Assembly (NCBI RefSeq): GCF_001514195.1
Contig: NZ_KQ948734.1
Location: 1 to 64,000, forward strand
DNA length: 64,000 nt
Direction: 5' to 3'
Origin: Streptomyces griseorubiginosus
GTDB lineage: Bacteria > Actinomycetota > Actinomycetes > Streptomycetales > Streptomycetaceae
Under the pieces are notes generated by a model. The model had not been told where the DNA came from. It worked only from the letters and a program-made list of their open reading frames with translations, and searched no databases. Position numbers and translations under genes: made by a program. This document shows, piece by piece, positions 15,672 through 24,495 of the stretch; positions within the stretch are counted from its first letter, which is position 1, and each line of letters starts with the position of its first letter.

Positions 15672-17374
15672 GCCCCACCACCCTTCCCGCCGGTCCTGAA
15701 CACGGGCACGTCACCTTCCTCGGTGCCGGACCCGGAGATCCGGGACTGCTGACTCTGCGCGCCGTGGAGGCGCTCACGAACGCGGACGTCCTCGTCGCCG
15801 GGCACGAAGTGCTCGACGTCGTGCGCGCCCACGCTCGGTCGGGCGTCGCCGTCGTGAACACGGACACGGAGTCGCCTTCGGCTCCGGTTCCGGGCACGGG
15901 CGCGCCCCAACTGACAGTTGTTGACAGCACGTCAACAACCGCCCCTGCCCCCGCTGTACGGGATGCGGCACATCTTGTCATGGAGGCCGCGCGGGGCGGC
16001 AGGCGGGTCGTACGTGCGGTGTCCGGGGACCCCGGGCTCGACGCGTACGCCGCCGAGGAGATGCTGGCCTGCGCCCGCGCGGGCGTGCCGTTCGAGGTCG
16101 TGCCCGGTGTCGCCGCGGCCGTCGGCGTGCCCGCGTACGCCGGTGTGCCGCTGCGGGACGCGCACGGCGCGGACGTGCGGTTCGTCGACGCGCGCACGGC
16201 CTCCGACCGGTGCTGGACGGAGGTGGGGGCGTCCGACGGGACCGTGGTCGTGTCGACGTCCCTGGACTCCGTCGGCGCCGCCGCCGGTGAGCTGGTCGCG
16301 GCCGGCCGTAAGCCCGACACTCCGATGACGGTCACCGTCGCCGGTACGACGACCCGGCAGCGGACCTGGACGGCGACCCTGGGCACCATCGCCCAGACGC
16401 TCAAGCAGGCCAAGGTGCTGCCCTCGCCCGAGGGCGGGCGGCCGGTGATAGCCGTGGTCGGTGAGCGGTCCGCCGCGGCTCAGCGCGAGCAGTTGTCGTG
16501 GTTCGAGTCCAAGCCGCTGTTCGGGTGGCGGGTGCTCGTGCCGCGTACGAAGGAGCAGGCTGCGTCGCTCTCCGACCAGTTGCGGTCCTACGGGGCCGTG
16601 CCGCACGAGGTGCCGACGATCGCCGTCGAGCCGCCGCGGACTCCGCAGCAGATGGAGCGGGCGGTCAAGGGGCTCGTCACCGGGCGCTACGAGTGGATCG
16701 CGTTCACCTCGGTCAACGCGGTGAAGGCGGTGCGGGAGAAGTTCGAGGAGTACGGGCTCGATGCCCGGGCCTTCGCGGGGATCAAGGTCGCCGCGGTGGG
16801 GGAGCAGACGGCGAAGGCGTTGATCGCGTTCGGTGTGAAGCCGGATCTCGTGCCGAGCGGTGAGCAGTCGGCCGCGGGGCTCCTTGAGGACTGGCCGCCG
16901 TACGACCCGGTCTTCGACCCGATCGACCGGGTGTTCCTGCCGCGGGCCGACATCGCCACGGAGACGCTGGTCGCCGGGCTGATCGAGCTCGGGTGGGAGG
17001 TCGACGACGTCACCGCGTACCGGACCGTGCGGGCGTCGCCGCCGCCGGCGGAGACGCGGGAGGCGATCAAGGGGGGCGGGTTCGATGCCGTGCTCTTCAC
17101 GTCGTCGTCCACGGTGCGGAACCTGGTGGGTATCGCCGGGAAGCCGCACAACGTGACGGTGATCGCGTGTATCGGGCCGGCGACGGCCAAGACCGCCGAG
17201 GAGCACGGGCTGCGGGTCGATGTGATGGCTCCCGAGCCGTCCGTGCACCGGCTGGCCGAGGCGCTCGCGGACTTCGGGCTGAAGCGGCGGGCGGCGGCGC
17301 TGGAGGCGGGCGATCCGGTGACGCGACCGAGTGAGCGGCGGCCGGGGGCGCGGCGTCGGCGGTCGACTACCTGA
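15668..17374 (+). CDS. hemD: Bifunctional uroporphyrinogen-III methyltransferase/synthase (CobA–HemD fusion)
   Basis: A 568-residue fusion. Residues ~10-265 are a SUMT-type methyltransferase (VTFLGAGPGDPGLLTLRAVEAL, SGDPGLDAYAAEEM, VVPGVAAAVGVPAYAGVPL). Residues ~275-540 are a HemD domain (GWRVLVPRTKEQAASLSDQLR, IAFTSVNAVKAVREKF, VLFTSSSTVRNLVGI). The protein would both cyclise hydroxymethylbilane to uroporphyrinogen III and methylate it towards sirohaem/B12. A low-complexity insert (residues ~62-95) sits in the methyltransferase part. GTG start 15668 overlaps hemC by 4 nt. The C terminus is basic and disordered. Confidence 0.93.
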   Translation: MSPTTLPAGPEHGHVTFLGAGPGDPGLLTLRAVEALTNADVLVAGHEVLDVVRAHARSGVAVVNTDTESPSAPVPGTGAPQLTVVDSTSTTAPAPAVRDAAHLVMEAARGGRRVVRAVSGDPGLDAYAAEEMLACARAGVPFEVVPGVAAAVGVPAYAGVPLRDAHGADVRFVDARTASDRCWTEVGASDGTVVVSTSLDSVGAAAGELVAAGRKPDTPMTVTVAGTTTRQRTWTATLGTIAQTLKQAKVLPSPEGGRPVIAVVGERSAAAQREQLSWFESKPLFGWRVLVPRTKEQAASLSDQLRSYGAVPHEVPTIAVEPPRTPQQMERAVKGLVTGRYEWIAFTSVNAVKAVREKFEEYGLDARAFAGIKVAAVGEQTAKALIAFGVKPDLVPSGEQSAAGLLEDWPPYDPVFDPIDRVFLPRADIATETLVAGLIELGWEVDDVTAYRTVRASPPPAETREAIKGGGFDAVLFTSSSTVRNLVGIAGKPHNVTVIACIGPATAKTAEEHGLRVDVMAPEPSVHRLAEALADFGLKRRAAALEAGDPVTRPSERRPGARRRRSTT

Positions 17375-17384
17375 GGTTGTCTGG

Positions 17385-17426
17385 CGGGTGCGGGTGCGGG
17401 TGCGGGTGCGGGTGCGGGTGCGGGTG
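17385..17426. repeat. CGGGTG hexanucleotide tandem array
   Basis: Seven perfect head-to-tail copies of CGGGTG lie 11 nt after the hemD stop. The array is followed at once by the dispersed palindrome. Copy number is likely to vary between strains by slippage. Confidence 0.9.
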
Positions 17427-17444
17427 CGTGGGGGCTGGCGTTTT

Positions 17445-17515
17445 GCGCAGTTCCCCGCGCCCCTGAAATCCGTGGCGCAGGCCGCCTGCACCCCCAGGGG
17501 CGCGGGGAACTGCGC
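17445..17515. repeat. Palindromic copy of dispersed 20-nt module (hemD–hemB spacer)
   Basis: GCGCAGTTCCCCGCGCCCCT (17445-17464) is repeated as its exact reverse complement at 17496-17515, with a 31-nt centre. As RNA it forms a 20-bp stem and may end transcripts from hemD. A second palindromic copy lies at 45219-45288. Confidence 0.9.
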
Positions 17516-17632
17516 GACAAGCCACGACGTACCCGCACCCGCCAGATCACGTGACCCGGCACCCCGCTAGGCGCTCCACGGCCGACGCTGCGTCGGTAAA
17601 GGGGCCCCCGGGGCGGGCGTAGCCTCGGGGGT

Positions 17633-18625
17633 ATGACGACGTATGGATCCTTTCCCGGTGCCCGGCCGCGGCGGCTGCGGACCAACCCCGTCATGCGGCG
17701 CATGGTCGCCGAGACCCGGCTGGACCCCGCCGACTTCATCCTCCCGGCGTTCGTGCGGGAGGGCGTCAGTGAGCCCGTGCCGATCGCGGCGATGCCCGGG
17801 GTCGTGCAGCACACCCGGGACAGTCTGAGGAAGGCCGCCGTCGAGGCCGTGGCCGCCGGCGTCTCCGGGATCATGCTGTTCGGGGTGCCTGAGGAGGAGA
17901 AGAAGGACGCCCTCGGGACGCCCGGGACCGACCCCGACGGGATTCTTCAGGTCGCCCTCCGGGACGTGCGGGCCGAGGTCGGTGACGAGCTGCTCGTGAT
18001 GTCCGACCTGTGTCTCGACGAGACGACCGATCACGGGCACTGCGGGGTGCTGGACGCGGAGGGCCGGGTCGACAACGACGCCACCCTCGAGCGGTACGCC
18101 GAGATGGCTCAGGTGCAGGCCGACGCGGGCGCTCATGTGGTCGGGCCCAGCGGGATGATGGACGGTCAGATCGGGGTCATCCGGGACGCCCTTGATCAGA
18201 TCGGGCGGGAGGACGTGGCCATCCTCGCGTACACGGCCAAGTACGCCTCCGCCTTCTACGGGCCGTTCCGGGAGGCCGTCGGGTCCTCGTTGAAGGGCGA
18301 CCGCAAGACCTACCAGCAGGACCCCGCGAACGCGCGCGAGTCGCTGCGGGAGCTCGCCCTCGACCTGGAGGAGGGCGCCGACATGGTGATGGTCAAGCCG
18401 GCCGGGCCCTACCTCGACATCCTCGCGCGGGTCGCGGACGCCGTCGACGTGCCGGTGGCCGCGTACCAGATCTCGGGCGAGTACTCGATGATCGAGGCCG
18501 CCGCCGAGAAGGGCTGGATCGACCGGGACCGGGCGATCCTGGAGTCGCTGACCGGAATCAAGCGGGCCGGGGCGCGGAACATCCTCACCTACTGGGCGAC
18601 CGAGGTGGCTCAGAAGCTCCGCTGA
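17633..18625 (+). CDS. hemB: Delta-aminolevulinic acid dehydratase (porphobilinogen synthase)
   Basis: A 330-residue enzyme condensing two aminolevulinates to porphobilinogen. The two Schiff-base lysines are visible in [16 protein letters not shown] (near 203) and [13 protein letters not shown] (near 257). The metal-binding stretch reads [14 protein letters not shown] near residues 125-138 and retains two of the cysteines of the zinc type with an Asp in place of the third. Length is typical. It is 258 nt from hemD behind a palindromic repeat, so it may have its own promoter. Confidence 0.96.
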   Translation: MTTYGSFPGARPRRLRTNPVMRRMVAETRLDPADFILPAFVREGVSEPVPIAAMPGVVQHTRDSLRKAAVEAVAAGVSGIMLFGVPEEEKKDALGTPGTDPDGILQVALRDVRAEVGDELLVMSDLCLDETTDHGHCGVLDAEGRVDNDATLERYAEMAQVQADAGAHVVGPSGMMDGQIGVIRDALDQIGREDVAILAYTAKYASAFYGPFREAVGSSLKGDRKTYQQDPANARESLRELALDLEEGADMVMVKPAGPYLDILARVADAVDVPVAAYQISGEYSMIEAAAEKGWIDRDRAILESLTGIKRAGARNILTYWATEVAQKLR

Positions 18626-18920
18626 CAGGGGCGTTGGTACGGCGTGTCACGGCAACGTTTCGAACTCGGTCCGGATACGGGCCGGGTTCGTTCAGGCCAA
18701 CGTCCGGACAACGCCGTTCTGTTCGGTGGGTGATCTTCGTATCATCTGTCCCGAATCGGGCTTCTGGCGGGGTGGATTTGTCAGGATGTGACAGGTGCCT
18801 GTCTTGATGGACTGCTTACATCCGTCGAATTGACGAGTTCTCGACATCCTTCATATCTTCTGCGCCTGGCCTGATCCATTCGGAACGGTTCCGGATGTCG
18901 ATTCCCTGGGGGGCACCACC

Positions 18921-19277
18921 ATGAGCTGGTTCATTGAGGCACTCAAGAAGTACGCGGTCTTCAGCGGTCGTTCGCGCCGCAAGGAGTACTGGATGTTCGC
19001 GCTGTTCGCCGGGATCATCTACGTGGTGTTCCTGGTCCTCGGCCTCGTGAGCAAGCAGTCGTGGCTGCCGATCCTGCCCTACATCGCCTTCCTGCTGCCC
19101 GGCCTCGCCGTCACCGCGCGCCGTCTGCACGACACGGGCCGCAGCGGCTGGTGGATCCTCTTCGGCCTCGTCCCGCTCGTCGGTGGCATCACCCTGTTCG
19201 TCTTCTCCGTGCTCGACAGCGAGCCGGGTGACAACAAGTACGGCCCGAACCCGAAGCTGGCCCCGGCGCACGTGTGA
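18921..19277 (+). CDS. DUF805 family membrane protein
   Basis: A 118-residue inner-membrane protein. The DUF805 pattern is clear: W-F near the start, the FSGRSRRKEYWMFALFAGIIY segment, three or four hydrophobic helices (residues ~23-45, 50-66, 80-98) and ARRLHDTGRSGWW near residues 74-86, ending in PGDNKYGPNPK. The function of the family is unknown. Start ATG 18921 follows CTGGGGGGCACCACC. The preceding 295 bp contain no other gene. A hairpin terminator follows. Confidence 0.9.
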   Translation: MSWFIEALKKYAVFSGRSRRKEYWMFALFAGIIYVVFLVLGLVSKQSWLPILPYIAFLLPGLAVTARRLHDTGRSGWWILFGLVPLVGGITLFVFSVLDSEPGDNKYGPNPKLAPAHV

Positions 19278-19295
19278 TGCCGTAACTCCGCTTCG

Positions 19296-19323
19296 AGGCC
19301 GCCCGGTCAGTGCCGGGCGGCCT
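19296..19323. terminator. Bidirectional terminator after the DUF805 gene
   Basis: An 11-bp stem (19296-19306 with 19313-19323) and TCGCGTTTT follow the DUF805 gene. The right arm lies inside the 3' end of the convergent lipoprotein gene. Confidence 0.75.
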
Positions 19324-19492
19324 TCGCGTTTTCCGCGGGGGCGACGGCGGCCGGCCCGGCCATGGCCGGGCCCTCGTCGCGGACGCCCTGTCCGTCGTTG
19401 CAGCCCGAGAGGGTGAGGAGGGCGAGGAGGGCGAGGAGGGTCAGCGGGGCGAGGGCGGTGCGGGCGCGGTGGCCGTGGGGTCGGGTGGGCAT
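19307..19492 (-). CDS. Small secreted lipoprotein
   Basis: A 61-residue peptide with a textbook lipoprotein signal: MPTRPHGHRARTALAPLT, a Leu/Ala core and the lipobox LSGC, with Cys at about residue 30. The mature part is only about 30 residues. The hydrophobic core is encoded by three near-identical 9-nt units (GAGGAGGGC on the plus strand, 19415-19441). No clear Shine-Dalgarno is present, and longer starts up to 19636 are possible but would bury the signal. Function unknown. Confidence 0.6.
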   Translation of the reverse strand: MPTRPHGHRARTALAPLTLLALLALLTLSGCNDGQGVRDEGPAMAGPAAVAPAENAKAARH

Positions 19493-19723
19493 GGGATCAG
19501 GTTGCGGGGCGGGTGCGGTGTGCGCCAGACCCGGCGGGGGATTCGGGACGCGGAGCTTGGGGTGGCCGCGCTGACCTGCGGGGATGTCGTGTCCCGAGCC
19601 GCCTGTGTGGGATGCGGGACGGGGCATGTCGGGCATCGGGCACCATCAAGTCGCCCTGGGAGTTAGGTTCTTGACCATCGCGGTGGTTGTCCGTTGAAGG
19701 ACCTACTCATAGGGGAGACGTCC

Positions 19724-20626
19724 ATGTCCGGTGACGCGCTGAGCCAGGATCCGGCCGAGATGGCCAGGCGGATCGACACCACCAAGGCGCACTCGGCCCG
19801 CGTCTACGACGTGTTCCTCGGCGGCAAGGACAACTACCCCGTCGACCGTGCGGCGGCCGCCGCCGCGCTGGCCGCCAACCCGCGCGGGTACCTCGATGTG
19901 CGCCACAACCGCGACTTCATGCGCCGGGCCGTGAGCCGGCTGGCCGGGCGGGACGGGATCCGGCAGTTCCTGGACGTCGGCACCGGGCTGCCCACCGCCG
20001 AGAACGTCCACCAGATCGCCCAGCGCATCCTGCCCGAGACGCGGGTCGTATACGTCGACAACGACCCGGTGGTGCTGGCCCACGCGCGGGCCCTGCTCAC
20101 CAGCGGGCCCGAGGGACGTACCGCCTACATCGACGCCGACTTCAAGGACCCCGCGCAGATCCTCGAACAGGCCGCCAAGACCCTCGACTTCGACCAGCCG
20201 ATCGCGCTGTGCCTGGTCGCGATCCTGCACTTCGTCGAGGACGAGCAGGCCCATCCGATCGTGCGGGAGCTGGTGGAGGCACTGCCGGCGGGGAGCCGGA
20301 TCATCCTCAGTCATCTCACCGACGAGATGCATCCCGAGCCCATGCGTGCCGTGCAGCGGACGTACACCGAGCGGGGGTTCACCTTCGTGTTCCGGTCCAA
20401 GCCGGAGGTGGAGCGGTTCTTCACCGAGGTGCCGGGGGTGCGCCTGGACGAGCCGGGGGTCGTGCCCGTGCACCGGTGGCACCCCGGTCCGGCGCCCGTG
20501 CCGCCCGCCATCGAGCCCGAGGACTTCGAGGCGCTCGACGACATCGAGAAGATCCGCTACCGCGACATCAACGACGTCACCGACGCCGACATCAACGTCT
20601 ACGGGGCCACCGGCACCAAGGTCTAG
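19724..20626 (+). CDS. SAM-dependent methyltransferase (DUF574 family)
   Basis: A 300-residue protein of the actinobacterial DUF574/Methyltransf_19 family. Signatures are HSARVYDVFLGGKDNYPVDR near residues 22-41, FLDVGTGLPTAENVHQIA near 86-103 (SAM-binding glycine loop), VVYVDNDPVVLAHARALL near 115-132 and LSHLTDEMHP near 197. The methyl acceptor is unknown; streptomycetes carry many paralogues. ATG 19724 is chosen because AGGGGAG lies 8 nt upstream. It is a single gene with its own promoter region. Confidence 0.88.
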   Translation: MSGDALSQDPAEMARRIDTTKAHSARVYDVFLGGKDNYPVDRAAAAAALAANPRGYLDVRHNRDFMRRAVSRLAGRDGIRQFLDVGTGLPTAENVHQIAQRILPETRVVYVDNDPVVLAHARALLTSGPEGRTAYIDADFKDPAQILEQAAKTLDFDQPIALCLVAILHFVEDEQAHPIVRELVEALPAGSRIILSHLTDEMHPEPMRAVQRTYTERGFTFVFRSKPEVERFFTEVPGVRLDEPGVVPVHRWHPGPAPVPPAIEPEDFEALDDIEKIRYRDINDVTDADINVYGATGTKV

Positions 20627-20740
20627 CGAGCGTGGTGCGGGTGGTGGCGTCCGTATCACGGAAAGGTGCTTGTAGACGGCACTCAGTTCTCTAGGCTGCG
20701 CTGCACCCTGTCGTCGCAGTCCGCAGCCTAAGGAGCCGTC

Positions 20741-21958
20741 ATGACGGTGCCCACGTTCGCTTCCGTGCCGCCGCTCGCCGCCCGGGCCCGGGCGGTCGGT
20801 GGGTCGCCCGTACGGGACATCCTCGCCGTCACCGCCCGCCCCGAGGTGATCAACTTCGCGGGCGGGCTCCCGGCACCCGAGCTGTTCGACGCGGCGGGGA
20901 TCGCCGAGGCCTACCGCGCGGTGCTGGCGGAGATGCCGGCACGGGCGCTCCAGTACTCCACCACCGAGGGGGAGCCCGTGCTGCGGGCGGCCCTCGCCGA
21001 GCGGATGTCGGTGCGCGGGCTCGCCACCGGCGCCGACGACGTCCTCGTCACCACCGGCTCCCAGCAGGCGCTCTCCCTCCTCGCCACCGCCCTGATCGAA
21101 CCCGGCGACACGGTCCTCGTCGAGAGCCCCTGCTATCTCGCCGCCCTCCAGGCCTTCGGGTTCGCGGGCGCCCGGGTGGTCGCCGTGCCGGGCGACGAGG
21201 AGGGGCCCGATCCGGCGGCGCTGGAGCAACTCGTGCTGCGGGAGCGGCCCAAGCTGCTCTACACCGTGCCCACCTTCCAGAACCCGACCGGCCGGACCAT
21301 GTCCGCCGCACGCCGGGCCGCCGTGGCGTCCGTGGCCGCGCGGTGCGGGCTGTGGATCGTCGAGGACGACCCCTACGGCGAACTCCGCTTCGAGGGCGAG
21401 CGGGTGCCGTGGATCGCCGCCCACGAGGAGGCCCGTGACCGGGTCGTGCTGCTCGGCTCCTTCTCCAAGGTGATGGCGCCCGGACTGCGGCTCGGCTGGC
21501 TGCGGGCGCCCGGCGAGCTGCGCCGGGCCTGCGCGGTCGCCAAGCAGGCCGCCGACCTGCACACCCCGACCGTCAACCAGCTCGCCGCGGCCCGCTATCT
21601 GGCCGACCGGGACCTCGACGCCCATGTGCGGCGCGTGGCGGGTGTCTACGGCGAGCGCCGGGACGCCATGCTGGCGGGGCTCGGCGAGGCCCTGCCCCCG
21701 GGATCGACCTGGACCCGGCCCGAGGGCGGCATGTTCCTCTGGGCGCGCCTCCCGTCGTCGTACGACACCACCGCGCTGCTGCCGCAGGTCGTGACCCGGG
21801 ATGTGGCCTACGTCCCGGGGGCGCCCTTCTACGCCGGCGAGCCCGACCGGTCGACCCTGCGGCTGTGCTTCGTCACGCAGACGCCGGAGGAGATCGGGGA
21901 GGGGCTGCGGCGGCTCGGGGCCGGGTTGCGGGACGCCGAACGGGGGCTCAGCGGGTGA
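20741..21958 (+). CDS. PLP-dependent class I/II aminotransferase (2-aminoadipate aminotransferase-like)
   Basis: A 405-residue fold-type I PLP enzyme. It shows VINFAGGLPAPELFD near residue 35, TTGSQQALSLLA near 105, YTVPTFQNPTGRTMS near 175-190, and the Schiff-base Lys243 in LGSFSKVMAPGLRLGW. These match the LysN/MocR-type aminotransferase group acting on aromatic amino acids or 2-aminoadipate; no DNA-binding domain is present. AAGGAG precedes the ATG. Its 3' end overlaps the convergent gene by 11 nt. Confidence 0.88.
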   Translation: MTVPTFASVPPLAARARAVGGSPVRDILAVTARPEVINFAGGLPAPELFDAAGIAEAYRAVLAEMPARALQYSTTEGEPVLRAALAERMSVRGLATGADDVLVTTGSQQALSLLATALIEPGDTVLVESPCYLAALQAFGFAGARVVAVPGDEEGPDPAALEQLVLRERPKLLYTVPTFQNPTGRTMSAARRAAVASVAARCGLWIVEDDPYGELRFEGERVPWIAAHEEARDRVVLLGSFSKVMAPGLRLGWLRAPGELRRACAVAKQAADLHTPTVNQLAAARYLADRDLDAHVRRVAGVYGERRDAMLAGLGEALPPGSTWTRPEGGMFLWARLPSSYDTTALLPQVVTRDVAYVPGAPFYAGEPDRSTLRLCFVTQTPEEIGEGLRRLGAGLRDAERGLSG

Positions 21959-22544
21959 TCGAGACGGCGAAGGGCGTGAACCCGCCGGACCGGATCACGT
22001 GCGGTACGAACAGGATCGCGGCCTCGGTGGCCCGTGCGGTGCCGATTCCGCCGAGGTCCGTGATCCACTCCTGGTGCCAGCCGAGGTCGGTGAGGAGCCC
22101 GCGGACGACCTGCTTGGCCTCCGGGTCCTCGCCGGAGAGGAAGGCGGTCGGGGCCTGGGTGAGTGCGGCGGGCGCGGTCATCACCGTGTAGAGCATCGTG
22201 TTGAGCGTCTTGACCACGCGCGTGCCGGGGAGCGCTTCCTGAAGTCGCTCCGCGAGGCTCGAACCGGGGTACAGGAGGTCGGCCGGCAGTCTGTCCGGTC
22301 CGTCGACGGTCGCGTTGGAGACGTCCACGAGGATCCTGTCCCGCAGCTCCTCCCGCAGGGCGGCGAGGCGCTCCAGCGAACCGGCGCCCGGGGTGGCGTT
22401 GATGACGATCCGCGCTGTCCGTACGGCGTCGGCGGCGGAGTCCGGTGAGCGGTCCGCCACGGTCACCTCGTGCCCGGCCCGGGTGAGGGACTCGGCGAGA
22501 CTGCTGCCGACGCGGCCGTTTCCGAGAACGGCGATCGCGGTCAT
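21948..22544 (-). CDS. NADPH-dependent F420 reductase-like protein
   Basis: A 198-residue Rossmann protein with GNGRVGSSLAESLTRAGHEV at the N terminus and the F420-dependent NADP-oxidoreductase layout: INATPGAGSLERL near residue 49, VVKTLNTMLYTVM near 110. It is shorter than many Fno proteins and the cofactor specificity is uncertain. It is the second gene of a two-gene operon with the inositol-phosphatase-like gene (31 nt gap), opposite a LysR-type regulator that probably controls both. Confidence 0.75.
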   Translation of the reverse strand: MTAIAVLGNGRVGSSLAESLTRAGHEVTVADRSPDSAADAVRTARIVINATPGAGSLERLAALREELRDRILVDVSNATVDGPDRLPADLLYPGSSLAERLQEALPGTRVVKTLNTMLYTVMTAPAALTQAPTAFLSGEDPEAKQVVRGLLTDLGWHQEWITDLGGIGTARATEAAILFVPHVIRSGGFTPFAVSITR

Positions 22545-22575
22545 GGTGATGTGGTCCTTTCGGTGTTTGTGGGAG

Positions 22576-23409
22576 TCAGCGGGAGAGCGTGGTGACGGCT
22601 TCGGTGTGCACGCCGGGCGCCGCGGCCAGGAAGCTCTCGCTCTGCGGGGTCCAGGGGCGGCCCTCGGCGTCCGATATCCGCCCGCCGGCCTCGGTGACGA
22701 GCAGCGCCCCGGGAAGCAGGTCCGCGCGGGCCCCGGCGAACTGCCAGAAGGCGTCGATCCGGCCCGCGGCCAGGTTCAGCAGGTGCAGGGTGGCGGGCAC
22801 GGAGGTCCGCACCACGAGCGCGTCGAAGAGCATCGCGGTGATCGAGGCGCCGACACGCCGCACGACGTCCTCGTCCTCGTCCGGCCTGGCCTGGCTGGTG
22901 GCCACGAGGCTCAGGCCGAGGTCCGTGGTCGGGGACACGTGCAGCGGGCGGCCGTCGAGGTGGGCGCCCGCGCCGACGCGTGCGGTGTAGGTCTCACCGG
23001 TCAGCGGCAGGTGAACCGCGGTGAGCACCGGCTGGTTGTCGCGGACGAGAGTGGCGGTCACCGCCCACTCCGGCAGGGCGTGCAGGTGGTTGACGTTTCC
23101 CTCGGCCGGATCGAGGACCCACCATTCGCCGGAAGGCAGCGCGCCGCCGGCGAGTTCGTCCTCCACCAGGCGGGCGTTCGGGCGCAGTTCGGTGAGGCGG
23201 GGGCGCAGGACGTCGAGGGCCGCGTCGTCGTTGGCGGCGAGCGCGTCCATCAGCTCTTCGCGGGTCCGGTAGCGGACCACGTCGCCGAACCGCTCCCGCA
23301 GTACGGCACCCGCCTCCCGCACGGCGATGGCGGTCTGGGCGAGCAGGTCTGCGTCGGACAGGAAGCCGGGGGCCGGGGCGATTCCGGTGGTCCGCGTGAA
23401 TTCGGGCAT
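22576..23409 (-). CDS. Inositol monophosphatase-family protein with altered metal motif
   Basis: A 277-residue protein of the FIG/IMPase fold. The usual DPxDGTxN signature reads LDPAEGNVNHLHALPEWAV near residues 102-120, so the second Asp is Glu and Thr is Asn. An acidic residue set remains in LVEDELAGG, and the C-terminal ADLLPGALLVTEAGGRI keeps the expected Asp. Activity is therefore plausible but unproven; the substrate is unknown. ATG 23409 follows GGGAG; the open frame extends much further upstream but crosses the divergent promoter region and the LysR gene. Confidence 0.75.
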   Translation of the reverse strand: MPEFTRTTGIAPAPGFLSDADLLAQTAIAVREAGAVLRERFGDVVRYRTREELMDALAANDDAALDVLRPRLTELRPNARLVEDELAGGALPSGEWWVLDPAEGNVNHLHALPEWAVTATLVRDNQPVLTAVHLPLTGETYTARVGAGAHLDGRPLHVSPTTDLGLSLVATSQARPDEDEDVVRRVGASITAMLFDALVVRTSVPATLHLLNLAAGRIDAFWQFAGARADLLPGALLVTEAGGRISDAEGRPWTPQSESFLAAAPGVHTEAVTTLSR

Positions 23410-23544
23410 GGCGGTGCTCCCGTCTGAGGAGGGGGTGGAGAAAGTGATGAGGCGGACCAGGTGAACCGGGTTCGGTTCCGTGCCCGCATCTCGAAGGTAG
23501 GAGCGCCCTCGATTAACTGCAAGTGCATGTAAAGCACGGCTAGC

Positions 23545-24495
23545 ATGACTCTCATGCAACTGGATCTGAACCTGCTCGCCGCACTCGACGCGCTCCTGGA
23601 GGAAGGCAGCGTGGCCGGGGCCGCCGAGCGCCTGCACGTCACCGCCCCCGCGATGAGTCGAAGCCTCGGCCGGATCCGGCGCACGACAGGGGATCAGATC
23701 CTGGTCCGCACCGGGCGCACGATGACCCCGACGCCGTACGCGATCGCCGTCCGGGGACAGGTGCACGAGCTGCTGCGGCAGGTTCAGGACGTGCTGGCAC
23801 CGAGCCGCGAACTCGACCTCGCTTCCCTCGAACGCACCTTCACCCTCCGCTGGCACGACTCACTCGTCGCCCTCGGCGGCCCCGCGCTGCTCGCGGCCGC
23901 ACGGGAGCAGGCGCCGGGCGTGCGGCTGCGTTTCCTCGCGGAATCGAGCGTCGACACCCCCGAGCTGCGGCGCGGCGAGATCGACCTGGAGGCGAACGCG
24001 AACCGCCCTACCGCACCCGACATCCGCGCCGAACAGGTCGCCGAGACCCGGCACGTCATCGCGGTGCGGCGCGGGCACCCGCTCACCCGGGTCACGACGG
24101 TCACCGCCGCGCGGTACGCCGAGGCCGAGCACATCACCGTCTCGCGGCGCGGAAGGCTCGGCAACGTCCTCGACGACGCCCTCGCGCGGCTCGGCCTCAC
24201 CCGGCGGGTGGTGGCGTCCGCGCCCACCGACGGGGCCGCGTTCGAGTTCGTGCGCGGCTCGGACCTCCTCGTCACCGCCCCCGAGGCGACGACGCGTTCA
24301 GCGGCCGCGGTGCTCGGACTGACCCTGCTCCCGCTGCCGCTCGAACTGCCGCCGGCCGCCGTGTACCTGTCCTGGCATCAGCGCTACGACACCGACCCCG
24401 CGCACGTCTGGCTGCGGGGTCTGGCGCGGACCGCGCTGACGCCGGAGGTCGGTCCGGAGGTCGGTCAGTCCCACCAGAAGGACCAGGTCCGCTGA
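23545..24495 (+). CDS. LysR family transcriptional regulator
   Basis: A 316-residue regulator with an N-terminal winged helix (LDLNLLAALDALLEEGSVAGAAERLHVTAPAMSRSLGRIR, residues ~6-45) and a periplasmic-binding-protein-like effector domain from about residue 90. It diverges from the phosphatase/oxidoreductase pair with a 135-bp spacer that should hold its operator. The 3' end overlaps the convergent DUF4253 gene by 31 nt. An alternative start, ATG 23554, is three codons in. The inducer is unknown. Confidence 0.88.
   Translation: MTLMQLDLNLLAALDALLEEGSVAGAAERLHVTAPAMSRSLGRIRRTTGDQILVRTGRTMTPTPYAIAVRGQVHELLRQVQDVLAPSRELDLASLERTFTLRWHDSLVALGGPALLAAAREQAPGVRLRFLAESSVDTPELRRGEIDLEANANRPTAPDIRAEQVAETRHVIAVRRGHPLTRVTTVTAARYAEAEHITVSRRGRLGNVLDDALARLGLTRRVVASAPTDGAAFEFVRGSDLLVTAPEATTRSAAAVLGLTLLPLPLELPPAAVYLSWHQRYDTDPAHVWLRGLARTALTPEVGPEVGQSHQKDQVR

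Noticed and set aside
17385..17426. Tandem array considered as a CRISPR-like repeat
   Set aside because: Units are 6 nt with no spacers; it is a simple microsatellite.
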